NCBI GenBank assembly: GCA_030019445.1 | Contig: JASEEU010000005.1 | Span: 101,047-165,046 of the forward strand | DNA from: Anaerosomatales bacterium | GTDB lineage: Bacteria > Actinomycetota > Coriobacteriia > Anaerosomatales > Anaerosomataceae | Length of the DNA stretch: 64,000 nt | Direction of reading: 5' to 3' | In this document: positions 50,764-60,092 of the stretch, piece by piece | Position numbering within the stretch: the stretch's first letter is position 1 | Layout: each line of letters begins with the position of its first letter | Translations under genes and position numbers: made by a program | The notes under the pieces: generated by a model | What the model was told of the DNA's origin: nothing | Databases searched by the model: none | Seen by the model: only the letters and a program-made list of their open reading frames with translations

Positions 50764-53397
50764 CTACTTCGCCGCCGCCCAGTCCTCGCCGCTCGCGACG
50801 TCCACCTCGAGCGGCACCGCCAGCTCGGCCACGCCCGACATCGTCTCGGCGGCCATAGCGCTCAGCCGCTGAAGCTCTTCGGCGGGCGCCTCGAACACGA
50901 GCTCGTCGTGCACCTGGAGCACCATCCGGGCGGCGAAGCCCTCCTCGGCCAGTCGGCGGTCCACCTCCACCATCGCGAGCTTCATGATGTCGGCCGCCGT
51001 CCCCTGCATCGGGTGGTTCATGGCGGTGCGCTCGCCGAAGGAGCGCGGGTTCCAGTTCGAGGACCTGAGCTCGGGGATCGGCCGGCGTCGCCCGAAGAGC
51101 GTGACCGCGTAGCCGGTGCGGTGCGCCTCGGCCACCGTGTCGTCCAGGAAGCGCCGCACGCCCGGATACGCCGCGAAGTAGCGGTCGATCATCGCCTGCG
51201 CCTCGGCGTGCTCCACGCCGAGCGAGGTAGAGAGGCCGTGGGCGGAGATGCCGTAGACGATGCCGAAGTTGACGGCCTTGGCGCGGCGGCGCAGCTCGGG
51301 CGTGACCTCCTCGGCCGGCACGCCGAAGACGCGCGCCGCGGTGGCGGCGTGGAAGTCCGCGCCCGAGGTGAACGCCTCGATGAGCCCCTCGTCCGCCGAG
51401 AGGTGCGCCAGGATGCGCAGCTCGATCTGCGAGTAGTCCGCCGAGACGATCAGGTCGCCGGCCACGGCGGGCACGAACGCCGCGCGGATGCGGCGGCCGA
51501 GCTCGGTGCGCACCGGGATGTTCTGCAGGTTGGGGCTCGTGGATGAGAGCCGGCCGGTGGCGGCGACCGTCTGGTTGAACGTCGTGTGCAGGCGTCCGTC
51601 CTCGCCCACGAGCCGCGGCAGCGCGTCGATGTAGGTGGACTTCAGTTTGGCGAGCTCGCGGTACTCGAGCACCTTCGCCGCGATGGGATACTCGTCGGCG
51701 AGCGCGCCAAGCACGCTCGCGTCGGTGGAGTAGCCGGTCTTGGTCCGCTTGCCTTTGGGCAGGCCGAGCTGCTCGAAGAGCACCTCGCCGAGCTGCTTGG
51801 GCGAGTCCACGTTGAACTCGCAGCCGGCGAGCTCGGCTATCTCGGCCAGCAGCGCCTCGATGCGACCGCCGGTCTCGGCGGACAGCCCCGCGAGCACGTC
51901 GGTGTCGAGCCCGACGCCGGCCTCCTCCATCCGCACGAGCACCGGCACGAGCGCCATCTCGCAGCGCCGGAAGCAGTCCGCCGCACCGGTCTCGGCAAGC
52001 TCCTCCTCGAGCGCCGGCGCGAGCTCCGCGCACGTGCGCGCGAGCGTGACGGCATCCGCGTCCTCGGCAACGTGCCTGCCGAGGTGGTCCGCCGCGACCG
52101 CGCGCAGGTCGTAGGAGGAGCGGTTGGAGGCGAGCACGTACGCCGCGATGCCGCAGTCGAAGAGCCGCTCGGGGTCCGCCGCCGCGGCGCCGCTCGCCTC
52201 GCGGGAGGCGACCGAGCCCGGCGGGCAGTCCGCCTCGAGCAGCGCCTTCACGTCGGCGGCCGCCACACGCAGGCCGGCGAGCGCGTCGCGCCATGCCTTC
52301 TCGGCGGCCTTGCCCGAGAAGCGCGCCGCCACGCCCTCGGCGGCCAGCACGAGCTCGCGCTCCTCGGTGAAGAGGCACTCGGTCGCCTCGCCCGGCGCCA
52401 CGCCCGTCCACGCCTCTCTGCCGGCCTCGATCCGCTCCGCCAGCCAGCGCTCGGCCGCCATGCCGTCCACGGTGCGCCACTCCTCGCTCACCGCCGTCAC
52501 GTCGGCGGTCTCGCCGGCCTGCCCGGGCACGGTGTCGAGCAGCCGGTCGATGAGCGAGGTGAACGCGAGCGCCGAGAGCGCGCTCACGGCCTCGTCGCGG
52601 TCGAAGTCCCCCCAGCGCGCCCCGGCAGGGTCGAACTCCACCGGCACGTCTCGGCGGATGGTCGCCACCACGCGGCTCGCGCGCGCCGCGTCCGCGTGCT
52701 CGCGCAGGTTCTCGCCGAGCTTGCCCTTGATCTCCGGCGCGGCCGCAAGCACCGCTTCGAGCGTCCCGTGCTCCTGCAGCAGCTTGGCGGCGGTCTTCTC
52801 GCCCACGCCCGCCACGCCGGGGATGTTGTCCGAGGTGTCGCCCTTCAGGCCGAGATAGTCCGGCACCTGCTCGGGCGTCACGCCGTAGCGCTCCGCAACG
52901 GCGGCGGGATCGTAGAGCACGATGTCGGTGATGCCCTTGCGCGTGCTCACCACGCTCACCGCGTCGTCCACGAGCTGGAACGCGTCGCGGTCGCCGGTCA
53001 CGAGCAAGACGCGCATCTCCTGCGCCTTGGCCCGCTCGGCGATGGTGCCGAGAAGGTCGTCGGCCTCCCACCCCTCGGCCTCCACGACCGGCACGCCCAG
53101 CGCGCCGAGCAGCTCCTTGACCATGGGGAACTGCGCCTTGAGGTCCTCGTGCGTGGGCGGACGGTGCGTCTTGTAGCGCGCGAGCGCCTCGGTGCGGAAC
53201 GCCGGCTTGCCGCGGTCGAACGCCACCACCACGCCGTCGGGCGCAAGCTCGCTCACGAGCTTGATGAGCATGGACGTGAAGCCGAACACGGCGTTGGTGG
53301 GCCGCCCGTCCGGCGCGGTCATCGTTGGCGGCAGCGCATGGAACGCGCGGTGGAGCAGGCTGTTGCCGTCGACGACGGCTAGGGTACGTTTGTCCAT
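50764..53397 (-). CDS. polA: DNA polymerase I
   Basis: 877 aa. N-terminal 5' nuclease domain (about 1-290, with DGNSLLHRAFHAL and conserved aspartates), a middle domain where the 3'-5' exonuclease DxE motif is absent, and a family A polymerase domain with DYSQIELRILAHLS, RRAKAVNFGIVYG and VHDELVFE. It fills gaps and removes primers; proofreading appears lost, as in other actinobacterial PolA. Divergent from the methyltransferase gene with only 27 bases between them. Confidence 0.96.
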   Translation of the reverse strand: MDKRTLAVVDGNSLLHRAFHALPPTMTAPDGRPTNAVFGFTSMLIKLVSELAPDGVVVAFDRGKPAFRTEALARYKTHRPPTHEDLKAQFPMVKELLGALGVPVVEAEGWEADDLLGTIAERAKAQEMRVLLVTGDRDAFQLVDDAVSVVSTRKGITDIVLYDPAAVAERYGVTPEQVPDYLGLKGDTSDNIPGVAGVGEKTAAKLLQEHGTLEAVLAAAPEIKGKLGENLREHADAARASRVVATIRRDVPVEFDPAGARWGDFDRDEAVSALSALAFTSLIDRLLDTVPGQAGETADVTAVSEEWRTVDGMAAERWLAERIEAGREAWTGVAPGEATECLFTEERELVLAAEGVAARFSGKAAEKAWRDALAGLRVAAADVKALLEADCPPGSVASREASGAAAADPERLFDCGIAAYVLASNRSSYDLRAVAADHLGRHVAEDADAVTLARTCAELAPALEEELAETGAADCFRRCEMALVPVLVRMEEAGVGLDTDVLAGLSAETGGRIEALLAEIAELAGCEFNVDSPKQLGEVLFEQLGLPKGKRTKTGYSTDASVLGALADEYPIAAKVLEYRELAKLKSTYIDALPRLVGEDGRLHTTFNQTVAATGRLSSTSPNLQNIPVRTELGRRIRAAFVPAVAGDLIVSADYSQIELRILAHLSADEGLIEAFTSGADFHAATAARVFGVPAEEVTPELRRRAKAVNFGIVYGISAHGLSTSLGVEHAEAQAMIDRYFAAYPGVRRFLDDTVAEAHRTGYAVTLFGRRRPIPELRSSNWNPRSFGERTAMNHPMQGTAADIMKLAMVEVDRRLAEEGFAARMVLQVHDELVFEAPAEELQRLSAMAAETMSGVAELAVPLEVDVASGEDWAAAK

Positions 53398-53403
53398 ACG
53401 TAG

Positions 53404-53409
53404 ATACTA
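53404..53409 (-). promoter_or_regulatory. Candidate -10 of polA, leaderless arrangement
   Basis: TAGTAT on the minus strand ends 6 bases before the polA ATG, which implies a leaderless transcript. It lies in the palindrome GTAGATACTAC, so the opposite strand also carries a -10-like TAGATA facing the methyltransferase gene. The -35 elements are unclear. Confidence 0.35.
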
Positions 53410-53424
53410 CCGGAGGACGGGGAC

Positions 53425-54027
53425 ATGGGGTTCTTCAATTGGGCAGCTCCGCTCGTGCGCCGCTTCGGCGACCGCTTCACGGACGCGGACATCGCGCTCA
53501 TCACCCGCAAGCTCGGCGACGCGGGGCCCGGCGGTCGCCTGCTCGATGTGGGCGGCGGGGCCGGGCAGCTCTCTATCCTGCTGGCCGAGAAGCTCGACGC
53601 GCACGCCACCGTCCTCGATCCCACGCCCGAGATGCTCGACCACCTGCCCGACCATCCGCGCGTCACCGGGGTGAGCGGGGTGGCCGAGGCGATGCCCTTC
53701 GCCGATGACGCCTTCGACGCCGCGATCGTGTCCGACGCCTTCCACCACTTCCGCGACCAGCCCGGCGCTGCCGCCGAGCTGCAGCGCGTGGTGCGCCCCG
53801 GCGGCGTCGTGCTCATCCTCGAGCTCGACCCGTCCGGCTTCTTCATGCGCTTCGTGGCGCTCGTGGAGCGGGTGCTCGGAGAGCCGGGCGCGTTCTTCAC
53901 GCCGGCCGAGATGTGTGCGTTCATGGCCGAGCACGGAATCGCCGGGGAGTGCGAGCCCGCAGCGGGCGCCACGTACGTCTACCGCGGCGTCGTTCGAGCG
54001 GGCCCGGCGGATGCGGGCGTCGGATAG
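53425..54027 (+). CDS. Class I SAM-dependent methyltransferase
   Basis: 200 aa. SAM-binding motif LLDVGGGAGQLS, acidic VLDPTPEM strand and post-motif FDAAIVSDAFHHF resemble UbiE/menaquinone-type methyltransferases. The Shine-Dalgarno GGAGGACGGGG is just upstream. Substrate unknown; quinone or small-molecule methylation is likely. Converges with the GlnR-like gene. Confidence 0.85.
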   Translation: MGFFNWAAPLVRRFGDRFTDADIALITRKLGDAGPGGRLLDVGGGAGQLSILLAEKLDAHATVLDPTPEMLDHLPDHPRVTGVSGVAEAMPFADDAFDAAIVSDAFHHFRDQPGAAAELQRVVRPGGVVLILELDPSGFFMRFVALVERVLGEPGAFFTPAEMCAFMAEHGIAGECEPAAGATYVYRGVVRAGPADAGVG

Positions 54028-54055
54028 GCAGCGCGGCGCTGCGCCCCGCGACCCC

Positions 54056-54727
54056 CTAGCCGCGCCAGAGATACCCGACGTTGCGCACGGTCTCGAGCCG
54101 GCGCGAGTGCTCCGGGCCGAGCTTGGCGCGGATGCGCCGCACGTGCACGTCGACGGTGCGCGAGCCCCCGTAGTAGTCCGAACCCCACACGCGCCGCAGC
54201 AGCACTTCTCGGCTATAGACGCGATTGGGATGCGTGACGAGGAACTCGAAGAGCGCGTACTCGAGGTAGGTGAAGCCGAGCGGCTCGCCGGCGACGGTCG
54301 CCTGATAGGTGGCGAGGTTGAGCGTGAGGTCGTCCACGCGGATCACGTCCTGCGCCACGACCTCCTCGCCCGGCCAGAGCAGCGAGCGCACGCGCACGAG
54401 GAGCTCGGGCTGCGAGGCGCCGCGCACGAAGAAGTCGCTGCGCACGCGCACCGGGATGCGGAGGTCGCCGAGCGCCTCGGCCTCGACGATCATGAGCAGC
54501 GCGAGGTCGGCGCCTTCGGACGCCGAGCGCTCCACCGCCTGCGCGAGCGCCTCGGGCGAGCGGCCGGCGTCGACCACGAGCAGGTCGACGTCGCCGGAGA
54601 GGACGTGCGTCTTGATCTCGCCGAGCGGCGCCGGGACGATGCGCGCGTCGAGCGGCGCGAGCGCGTCGCGCAGCCACGCAGCGGTGTGCGCGTCGTCTGA
54701 GGCTATGACCACCGTCTTCATGTGCAC
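54056..54727 (-). CDS. glnR: GlnR-like orphan OmpR-family regulator
   Basis: 223 aa from GTG at 54725-54727. The receiver-like domain (1-115) has Asp53 but the conserved receiver Lys is an Arg (DFFVRGAS), and no kinase gene is near. The C-terminal winged helix (about 130-222) has the OmpR-type ending DVHVRRIRAKL...VRNVGYLWRG. This atypical receiver, directly after glnA, matches GlnR, the nitrogen regulator of actinobacteria, which works without phosphorylation. The gene name is inferred from position and atypical receiver. Confidence 0.75.
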   Translation of the reverse strand: MHMKTVVIASDDAHTAAWLRDALAPLDARIVPAPLGEIKTHVLSGDVDLLVVDAGRSPEALAQAVERSASEGADLALLMIVEAEALGDLRIPVRVRSDFFVRGASQPELLVRVRSLLWPGEEVVAQDVIRVDDLTLNLATYQATVAGEPLGFTYLEYALFEFLVTHPNRVYSREVLLRRVWGSDYYGGSRTVDVHVRRIRAKLGPEHSRRLETVRNVGYLWRG

Positions 54728-54761
54728 GATTGTACCGTCCTGCCAGCTTCCGGAAACGGAC

Positions 54762-54795
54762 CGGGGCGCCGGACGGAAGACCGCCCGACGCCCCG
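54762..54795 (-). terminator. Hairpin between glnA and the GlnR-like gene
   Basis: CGGGGCG (54762-54768) pairs with CGCCCCG (54789-54795), with inner CGG/CCG pairs around an AAGA loop. It lies 27 bases after the glnA stop. No T-run follows. Confidence 0.6.
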
Positions 54796-54821
54796 TTGCG
54801 TCACGTGTGCTCCCAGCGACT

Positions 54822-56159
54822 CTACAGGACGCTGAGGTAGCGGTCGAGCTCCCACTCGGTGACGGCCAGGCGGAACGCGTCCACCTCGGCCTTCTTGTTC
54901 TCGCAGAAGAACTTGTGGATGTGCTCGCCGAGAACGTCCTTCATGAGCTCGGAGCCCTCGAAGAGCTTGACCGCGTCGGCCAGCGAGCTCGGCAGCGTCT
55001 CGATGCCGGCCTCGGCCAGCTCGGCCTCGGACATCTTGAAGATGTCGTTGGTGGCCTCCGGACGGAGCTCCAGGCCTTCCTCGATGCCCTTGAGGCCGGC
55101 GCCGAGCATAGCGGCGAAGGCGAGGTACGGGTTGGCCGCCGGATCGGGCGAGCGCAGCTCCACGCGGGTGGCGTTCTCCTTGCCCGGCTTGTACATCGGC
55201 ACGCGGACCATGGCCGAGCGGTTCCGGCGCGCCCACGACACGTACACGGGGGCCTCGTAGCCGGGGACCAGGCGCTTGTAGGAGTTGATGAACTGGTTGG
55301 TCACCGCGCAGAACTCGGGCGCGTACTTCAGCAGGCCGGCGATGTAGCTCTTGCCGACGGCGGAGAGGTTGTAGCCCTCAGGGTCGTTGGCGTCAAAGAA
55401 CGCGTTGCCGTCCTTGTCGAACAGCGACTGGTGCGTGTGCATGCCCGAACCGTTCTCGCCCGCGATGGGCTTGGGCATGAACGTCGCGTACACGCCGTTC
55501 TTGTAGGCGATCTCCTTGACGGCCAGGCGGTAGGTCATGACGATGTCCGCCATCTCGCCCGCCTCGGCGTAGCGCAGGTCGATCTCGTGCTGGCTCGGCG
55601 CGACCTCGTGGTGGCTGTACTCCACCGGGATGCCGAGCTTCTCGAGCGTGAGCACCGTCTCGCGGCGCAGGTCGCTCGCGACATCGAGCGGCGTGAGGTC
55701 GAAGTAGCCGCCCTTGTCGAGGATCTCGGTGCCGCACTCATCGGCGAAGTAGAAGAACTCCAGCTCGGGGCCGACGTAGAACGTGTAGCCCATGTCGGCG
55801 GCCTTCTTGAGCTGCCGCTTGAGCGCGTAGCGCGGATCGCCTTCGAACGGCGTGCCGTCGGGCTTCATGACGTCGCAGAACATCGCGGCGACGCCGCCCT
55901 CGGCCGGACGCCACGGCAGGATCTTGAACGTGGACGGGTCCGGGAAGGCGACCATGTCGGATTCCTGGATGCGGGTGAAGCCGTCGATGGACGACCCGTC
56001 GAAGCCCATGCCCTCTTCAAAGGCGAGCTCGAGCTCGGTGTCCGCGATGGCGAACGACTTCAGCTGACCCAGCACGTCGGTGAACCAGAAGCGGATGAAG
56101 CGGATGCCGCGCTCCTCGACGGTCTTGAGCACGTACTCCTTATCGAACTTCGGCGCCAT
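54822..56159 (-). CDS. glnA: Glutamine synthetase, type I (alpha subtype)
   Basis: 445 aa from ATG 56159 with GAGGAGGAG upstream. The N-terminal beta-grasp has FTDVLGQLKSF; catalytic motifs include NGSGMHTHQS and the Asp50 loop FDGSSIDGF. Length and lack of the Tyr adenylylation site (the segment reads NDIFKMSEAE) mark GSI-alpha, which is regulated by feedback and regulators such as GlnR, not adenylylation. Converts glutamate, ammonia and ATP to glutamine. Confidence 0.96.
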   Translation of the reverse strand: MAPKFDKEYVLKTVEERGIRFIRFWFTDVLGQLKSFAIADTELELAFEEGMGFDGSSIDGFTRIQESDMVAFPDPSTFKILPWRPAEGGVAAMFCDVMKPDGTPFEGDPRYALKRQLKKAADMGYTFYVGPELEFFYFADECGTEILDKGGYFDLTPLDVASDLRRETVLTLEKLGIPVEYSHHEVAPSQHEIDLRYAEAGEMADIVMTYRLAVKEIAYKNGVYATFMPKPIAGENGSGMHTHQSLFDKDGNAFFDANDPEGYNLSAVGKSYIAGLLKYAPEFCAVTNQFINSYKRLVPGYEAPVYVSWARRNRSAMVRVPMYKPGKENATRVELRSPDPAANPYLAFAAMLGAGLKGIEEGLELRPEATNDIFKMSEAELAEAGIETLPSSLADAVKLFEGSELMKDVLGEHIHKFFCENKKAEVDAFRLAVTEWELDRYLSVL

Positions 56160-56239
56160 ACTCTCCTCCTCCTCGGAAGAACTGCCGTGGGGACCGGGCC
56201 CCGCTGCTCTCGGTACGCTGCCCATCCTCACGCGCGAAT

Positions 56240-56256
56240 GTTTCCGGCGCGTTTCC
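56240..56256 (-). promoter_or_regulatory. Two GTTTCC repeats in the glnA upstream region
   Basis: GTTTCC occurs at 56240-56245 and 56251-56256, exactly 11 bases (one helical turn) apart, about 80 bases upstream of glnA. On the minus strand they read GGAAAC, similar to the GAAAC half of actinobacterial GlnR boxes. A nearby TAAC-like half-site (ATAAC) at the right side fits only loosely. Confidence 0.35.
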
Positions 56257-56343
56257 AACGTGAGTTATCTGCGGAAATCTTTCGTCCGCGTGCCCGTTGT
56301 GGTTCAGTGCCATGTACGGACCATGGCCGAGAAGTGAGCCGGG

Positions 56344-56892
56344 ATGTTGCGAGGCGAACGCATCTACCTGACGCCGCTCGACGTCGCCAACGCCGAGACC
56401 GCGCGGGCGTGGATCAACGACCCCGAGATCAACCGCTGGATGCTCTCCGGCCACATCCCCGTCTCGCGCCAGGCCGAGGAGGCGTTCTACGAGGCCGTGG
56501 AGCGCAACGCCGCTGCGGGCACCGGACACGTCTTCGAGGTCCGGACGCTGGACGGCGACCGCTACATCGGCAACTGCGGCCTGGACGGCGTCTCGCTCGT
56601 GCACCGCACCGGCGAGGTCGGCATCGTCATCGGTGAGCTGGCCGAGCAGGGCAAGGGCTACGGCGCCGACGCCATCCGCACCCTGCTGCGGTTCGCGTTC
56701 GACACGCTCGGCCTGCACACCGTGCACATCAGCTACATCGAGGGCAACGAGCGCGCCGCGCACCTCTACCCGAAGCTCGGCTTCTCGCACGCCGGACGCT
56801 TTCGCGAGCACGTCTTCCTCGCCGGCGCGTACCACGACCTCGTCATGCTCGACATGACCGAGGCCGAGTGGCGCGAGCAGCGCGGGAAGTAG
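56344..56892 (+). CDS. GNAT-family N-acetyltransferase (RimJ/RimL-like)
   Basis: 182 aa. The acetyl-CoA motif is visible as EQGKGYGADAIRTLLRFAF, and the C-terminal HLYPKLGFSHAGRFREHVF is typical of RimJ/L-type protein or small-molecule acetyltransferases. Divergent from glnA. Substrate unknown. Confidence 0.88.
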   Translation: MLRGERIYLTPLDVANAETARAWINDPEINRWMLSGHIPVSRQAEEAFYEAVERNAAAGTGHVFEVRTLDGDRYIGNCGLDGVSLVHRTGEVGIVIGELAEQGKGYGADAIRTLLRFAFDTLGLHTVHISYIEGNERAAHLYPKLGFSHAGRFREHVFLAGAYHDLVMLDMTEAEWREQRGK

Positions 56893-56904
56893 CGGGACGA
56901 CGCG

Positions 56905-58656
56905 CTAGGACGCGAGCCGGCCGCACGGCAACGGCGCGCCCTGTCGCGCGATGGCGATCGCCTCGGCCAGCGTGGGCACGACCTCGAGGCACGCGCTCTC
57001 CGCGCCGATGAGCGCGGCACGCGCCGTACGGGCGGGCTGCTGCTGCAGGTCGGCGATGAGCACGCGGATCCCCCGCGCCGTGCACTCCTCCTCGAAGCGC
57101 TCGAGCGCTCCCACCCCGCCGGCGTCGAGCACCGTCACGCCGTCGGCGTACACGATGATGCCGGAGCCGTCGTCTGTCTCGGCAAGCAGCTGTGACAGCA
57201 CGCGCTCGGCGGCGGCGAAGAACATCGCGCCGGTGACCTTCACGACCCGCCAGCCCGGCGGCAGCGGCTCGCCCACGTAGCGCTCGCTCATGGTGATGTC
57301 GCGCACCTGGGTGAAGCGCGCCACATCGCGCAGGAACAGGAAGGCCGCGAGCACCATGCCCACCGCGATGGCCACCACCATGTCGAAGACGACGGTGAGG
57401 CCGAAGCACACGACGAGCACGAGGCGGTCGGGCCGGGGCGCGCGCCGCATGAGCTCGACCGCGGTGGGCGCCTCGCTCATGTTCCACGCGACGTTCAGGA
57501 GCACGGCCGCCATCGAGGCCATGGGGACGTAGGAGAGCAGCGGGGCGAGGAGCAGCACGCCCAACAGCACGAAGATCGCGTGGAAGGCCGCCGAGAACGG
57601 CGTCCGTCCGCCGGCCTTCACGTTGACGATCGAGCGCGCGATGGCCGCGGTCACGGGGATGCCGCCAAAGAACGGCGCGGCGACGTTGGCGATCCCCAGA
57701 CCCACGAGCTCGCCGTTGGAGTGATGGCGCGTCTTGCTCGCGCGGTCGAGCACCACCGCGCAGAGCAGCGACTCGATCGCGCCCAGCGCCGCGATGGTGA
57801 CAGCCGCGGGCAGCAGCTCGCGCAGCGTGGCGAGCGTGAGCGCGAAGGGCTCCCCTGACGGTCCCGGCAGCATCCACGGCAGCGCGAACTGCGGGAGCAC
57901 CCGCGGCACGCCGTGGCCCACGACGCCCGCGATCTCGTATGAGAAGCGGGTGCCGATGGTGTCGACCGGATGGCCGAGGGCGCCGAGCGCGACCGCGAGC
58001 AACGCGCCCACCACGATGGCGGGCGCGTAGCCGGGGATGCGGAACCGCTCGGCGGGCCACGCGAGCTTGACGCCGAGCGTCACGACCCCGACGAGCGCGG
58101 CGGGCCACGCGATGTGCGGCAGCGCCGAGGCGAGCACGAGGACCTTCTCGGCGAAATGCTCAGGCATCGACGTCACGCCAAGACCGAGGAAGTCGTTGAG
58201 CTGCAGCACGGCGATCACGAACGCGATGCCGCTCGTGAAGCCGACGGTGACGGGCTCAGGCACGTACTCGACGAGCCGTCCGAACCGGGCGACGCCGAGC
58301 ACGATGAGGAAGACGCCCGCCATGAGGCCCGCTGTCGCAAGCCCGCCGATGCCGAAGCGCGCGGAGATGGGCGCGAGCACGACCACGAACGCCGCGGTGG
58401 GGCCGGTCACGCTGAAGCGCGAACCGCCGGTGAGCGCGGCGACGATGCCGCCGACGATCGCCGAGTACAGGCCGTACTGCGGCGGGACGCCCACCGCGAT
58501 CGCGAGCGCCATGGCGAGCGGCATCGCCACGATGGCGACCGTGAGACCGGCGAGGGCGTCGGCACGCAGGGAGCGGGCCGAGTACTTCTCGGCACGGAGC
58601 GCGTCGCGAAGGGCGCTCGACACGCGGACGGTCGTGAGGTGCGCGCGGTGAGGCAT
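56905..58656 (-). CDS. SulP-family anion transporter with STAS domain
   Basis: 583 aa. About 10-12 membrane helices; the first signature AVGVPPQYGLYSAIVGG is that of the SulP/SLC26 family. The C-terminal STAS domain (about 450-560) has VLDAGGVGALERFEEE. Likely transports sulfate, bicarbonate or other anions. It converges with the GNAT gene; its ribosome site is weak (TGGAGT). Confidence 0.9.
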   Translation of the reverse strand: MPHRAHLTTVRVSSALRDALRAEKYSARSLRADALAGLTVAIVAMPLAMALAIAVGVPPQYGLYSAIVGGIVAALTGGSRFSVTGPTAAFVVVLAPISARFGIGGLATAGLMAGVFLIVLGVARFGRLVEYVPEPVTVGFTSGIAFVIAVLQLNDFLGLGVTSMPEHFAEKVLVLASALPHIAWPAALVGVVTLGVKLAWPAERFRIPGYAPAIVVGALLAVALGALGHPVDTIGTRFSYEIAGVVGHGVPRVLPQFALPWMLPGPSGEPFALTLATLRELLPAAVTIAALGAIESLLCAVVLDRASKTRHHSNGELVGLGIANVAAPFFGGIPVTAAIARSIVNVKAGGRTPFSAAFHAIFVLLGVLLLAPLLSYVPMASMAAVLLNVAWNMSEAPTAVELMRRAPRPDRLVLVVCFGLTVVFDMVVAIAVGMVLAAFLFLRDVARFTQVRDITMSERYVGEPLPPGWRVVKVTGAMFFAAAERVLSQLLAETDDGSGIIVYADGVTVLDAGGVGALERFEEECTARGIRVLIADLQQQPARTARAALIGAESACLEVVPTLAEAIAIARQGAPLPCGRLAS

Positions 58657-58770
58657 GCGGACTCCAGGGGAAGGCGTGGCAGACGAGATACCATTCTAGT
58701 ACCATGCGGTTTGCACGCAATGTTAATCTGATGCACATGTGCCACGGCGCTGACCGAGGGAGGCCGGCCG

Positions 58771-58965
58771 ATGCTGGAGCAACGTACCGCGCGGTTGACC
58801 GTGCTGATCGACCCCAAGAAGAAGGCGACGTTCGAGCGATTGTGCCGCGAGGAGGACCTCACGCCGTCGCAGGTCGTGCGCCAGATGATCCGGGACTTCA
58901 TCGAAGAGCGTCTCGGACCGGACTGGCGCGAGGAAGTCCTCGGCGATACCGCCGAGCGGGGGTAG
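58771..58965 (+). CDS. Ribbon-helix-helix (CopG-like) DNA-binding protein
   Basis: 64 aa. The N-terminal strand RLTVLIDPKKKATFERLC and helix DLTPSQVVRQMIRDFIEERL match the CopG/Arc-type dimeric RHH fold. GGAGG 7 bases upstream of ATG. It may be an antitoxin or local repressor, but no toxin-like gene follows (the next gene converges). Divergent from the SulP gene. Confidence 0.75.
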   Translation: MLEQRTARLTVLIDPKKKATFERLCREEDLTPSQVVRQMIRDFIEERLGPDWREEVLGDTAERG

Positions 58966-58989
58966 CGCTCCCCCGCCGCCGCGCCGTCG

Positions 58990-59286
58990 CTAGTAGATCG
59001 GCCCCTGGCTGCTGATCTCGCTCAGGCTGCTGAAGAGCGCCGCTCCGCCGATGATCGCGATGATCGTGGAGATGACCGCCATCACGAGCCAGATGATCGC
59101 GCTGATGGCGAGCAGGTGGCCGAAGATGGCCCACGCGCGCGACCAGAACTTGGGGCTCACGATGTTGGTCCGCGGGAGCCGCTGCTCCAGCGCCACGATC
59201 CGCTGCTCGAGGTAGGCGACGTAGCCCGGATCGACCTGCGTCGGCACCGGCTGCTGCGGGGGCATGCCGTAACCCATGTTGTTCAT
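58990..59286 (-). CDS. Small membrane protein with coiled N-terminus
   Basis: 98 aa. A Pro/Gln-rich start, a short coiled helix (YVAYLEQRIVALEQRL), then one strongly hydrophobic segment (about 56-82, possibly a re-entrant pair). Not recognised. Followed by the convergent RHH gene. Confidence 0.65.
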   Translation of the reverse strand: MNNMGYGMPPQQPVPTQVDPGYVAYLEQRIVALEQRLPRTNIVSPKFWSRAWAIFGHLLAISAIIWLVMAVISTIIAIIGGAALFSSLSEISSQGPIY

Positions 59287-59362
59287 CGAGGTCCCTCCAC
59301 GTCTCGATGTGCTGGTGAGCTCACGATAGCAGAGGCGGAGGCCTCCGACGTGCGTTCTCCCG

Positions 59363-59575
59363 CTACCCGCCGAGAAGCCCGCGCAGCAGCTGCTCGATCA
59401 CCGTCTCCGGCTCGGCGATGATGCCGGTGAGCACCAGCAGCACCGTGAGCCCGCAGCCGCACACGACGAGCGTGCCGAGCACCGCGAGCGCGATCATCCA
59501 CCGGACGGTGCGCTCGGTGGTACCGGTCCCCGGAGCGTCCGGCGGCTGCGTGCGGGTGTCATGCGAGTCCGGCAT
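59363..59575 (-). CDS. Small single-pass membrane protein
   Basis: 70 aa from ATG 59575, overlapping the preceding gene by 17 bases. A hydrophilic N-terminus (TGTTERTVRW) and one membrane helix (about 28-50) with a Cys-Gly-Cys. Family unknown. Translationally coupled to the multi-pass protein gene upstream. Confidence 0.6.
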   Translation of the reverse strand: MPDSHDTRTQPPDAPGTGTTERTVRWMIALAVLGTLVVCGCGLTVLLVLTGIIAEPETVIEQLLRGLLGG

Positions 59576-59999
59576 CGGTGCCCTCCCGGTGTGCGCGCGC
59601 AAGGCCGAGAACCGCACCGGCGATGCCCGCCGCGAGCGCGATCGCAGGCATGGCCACCAGCGCCAGCGCGAAGACGACGAACCCGAGCTCGCCGGCCATG
59701 AACGCGTCGGCGGCATTGGCCAGAGGCATGAATGCGAGGCTGGCCGCGCCGACCACGAAGCCGACGAAGAACAGGATGGCCGAGGCGACAAGCGGCCAAC
59801 GGCCGGGCGAGCGGTGGCGGAGCGCCCAGTACGCGCCAAAGACGGACGCCGGCGTCACCACGTAGACGATGCCGCTGATGGGCGCGTAGACGAAGCCAGC
59901 CGCACCGGCGAGCAGGGCGCCGAGCGCAAGCGCATAGGGCCAGCGCGCGGAATCGGCCGCGCGCGGCGCGGCGATCGTCTCGGCAGCGAGATCGGACAT
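59559..59999 (-). CDS. Multi-pass membrane protein of unknown function
   Basis: 146 aa with four membrane helices (about 22-40, 44-58, 72-92, 108-132). Gly/Ala-rich helices without charged residues; resembles DUF4190-type small membrane proteins only in general layout. Operon with the 70-aa protein. Confidence 0.65.
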   Translation of the reverse strand: MSDLAAETIAAPRAADSARWPYALALGALLAGAAGFVYAPISGIVYVVTPASVFGAYWALRHRSPGRWPLVASAILFFVGFVVGAASLAFMPLANAADAFMAGELGFVVFALALVAMPAIALAAGIAGAVLGLARAHREGTDAGLA

Positions 60000-60092
60000 C
60001 GTGGACGCCCCTATCCCCCGTGGCGCGGCCTCCCGCCACGCCTGGCTTCAGTGTAGCCGCTCGGCACCGCGAGCGCAGCGTCTTTGGGGCGC

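Noticed and set aside
58771..58965. Antitoxin of a toxin-antitoxin pair
   Set aside because: No toxin-like gene is downstream; the next gene is convergent and a membrane protein.
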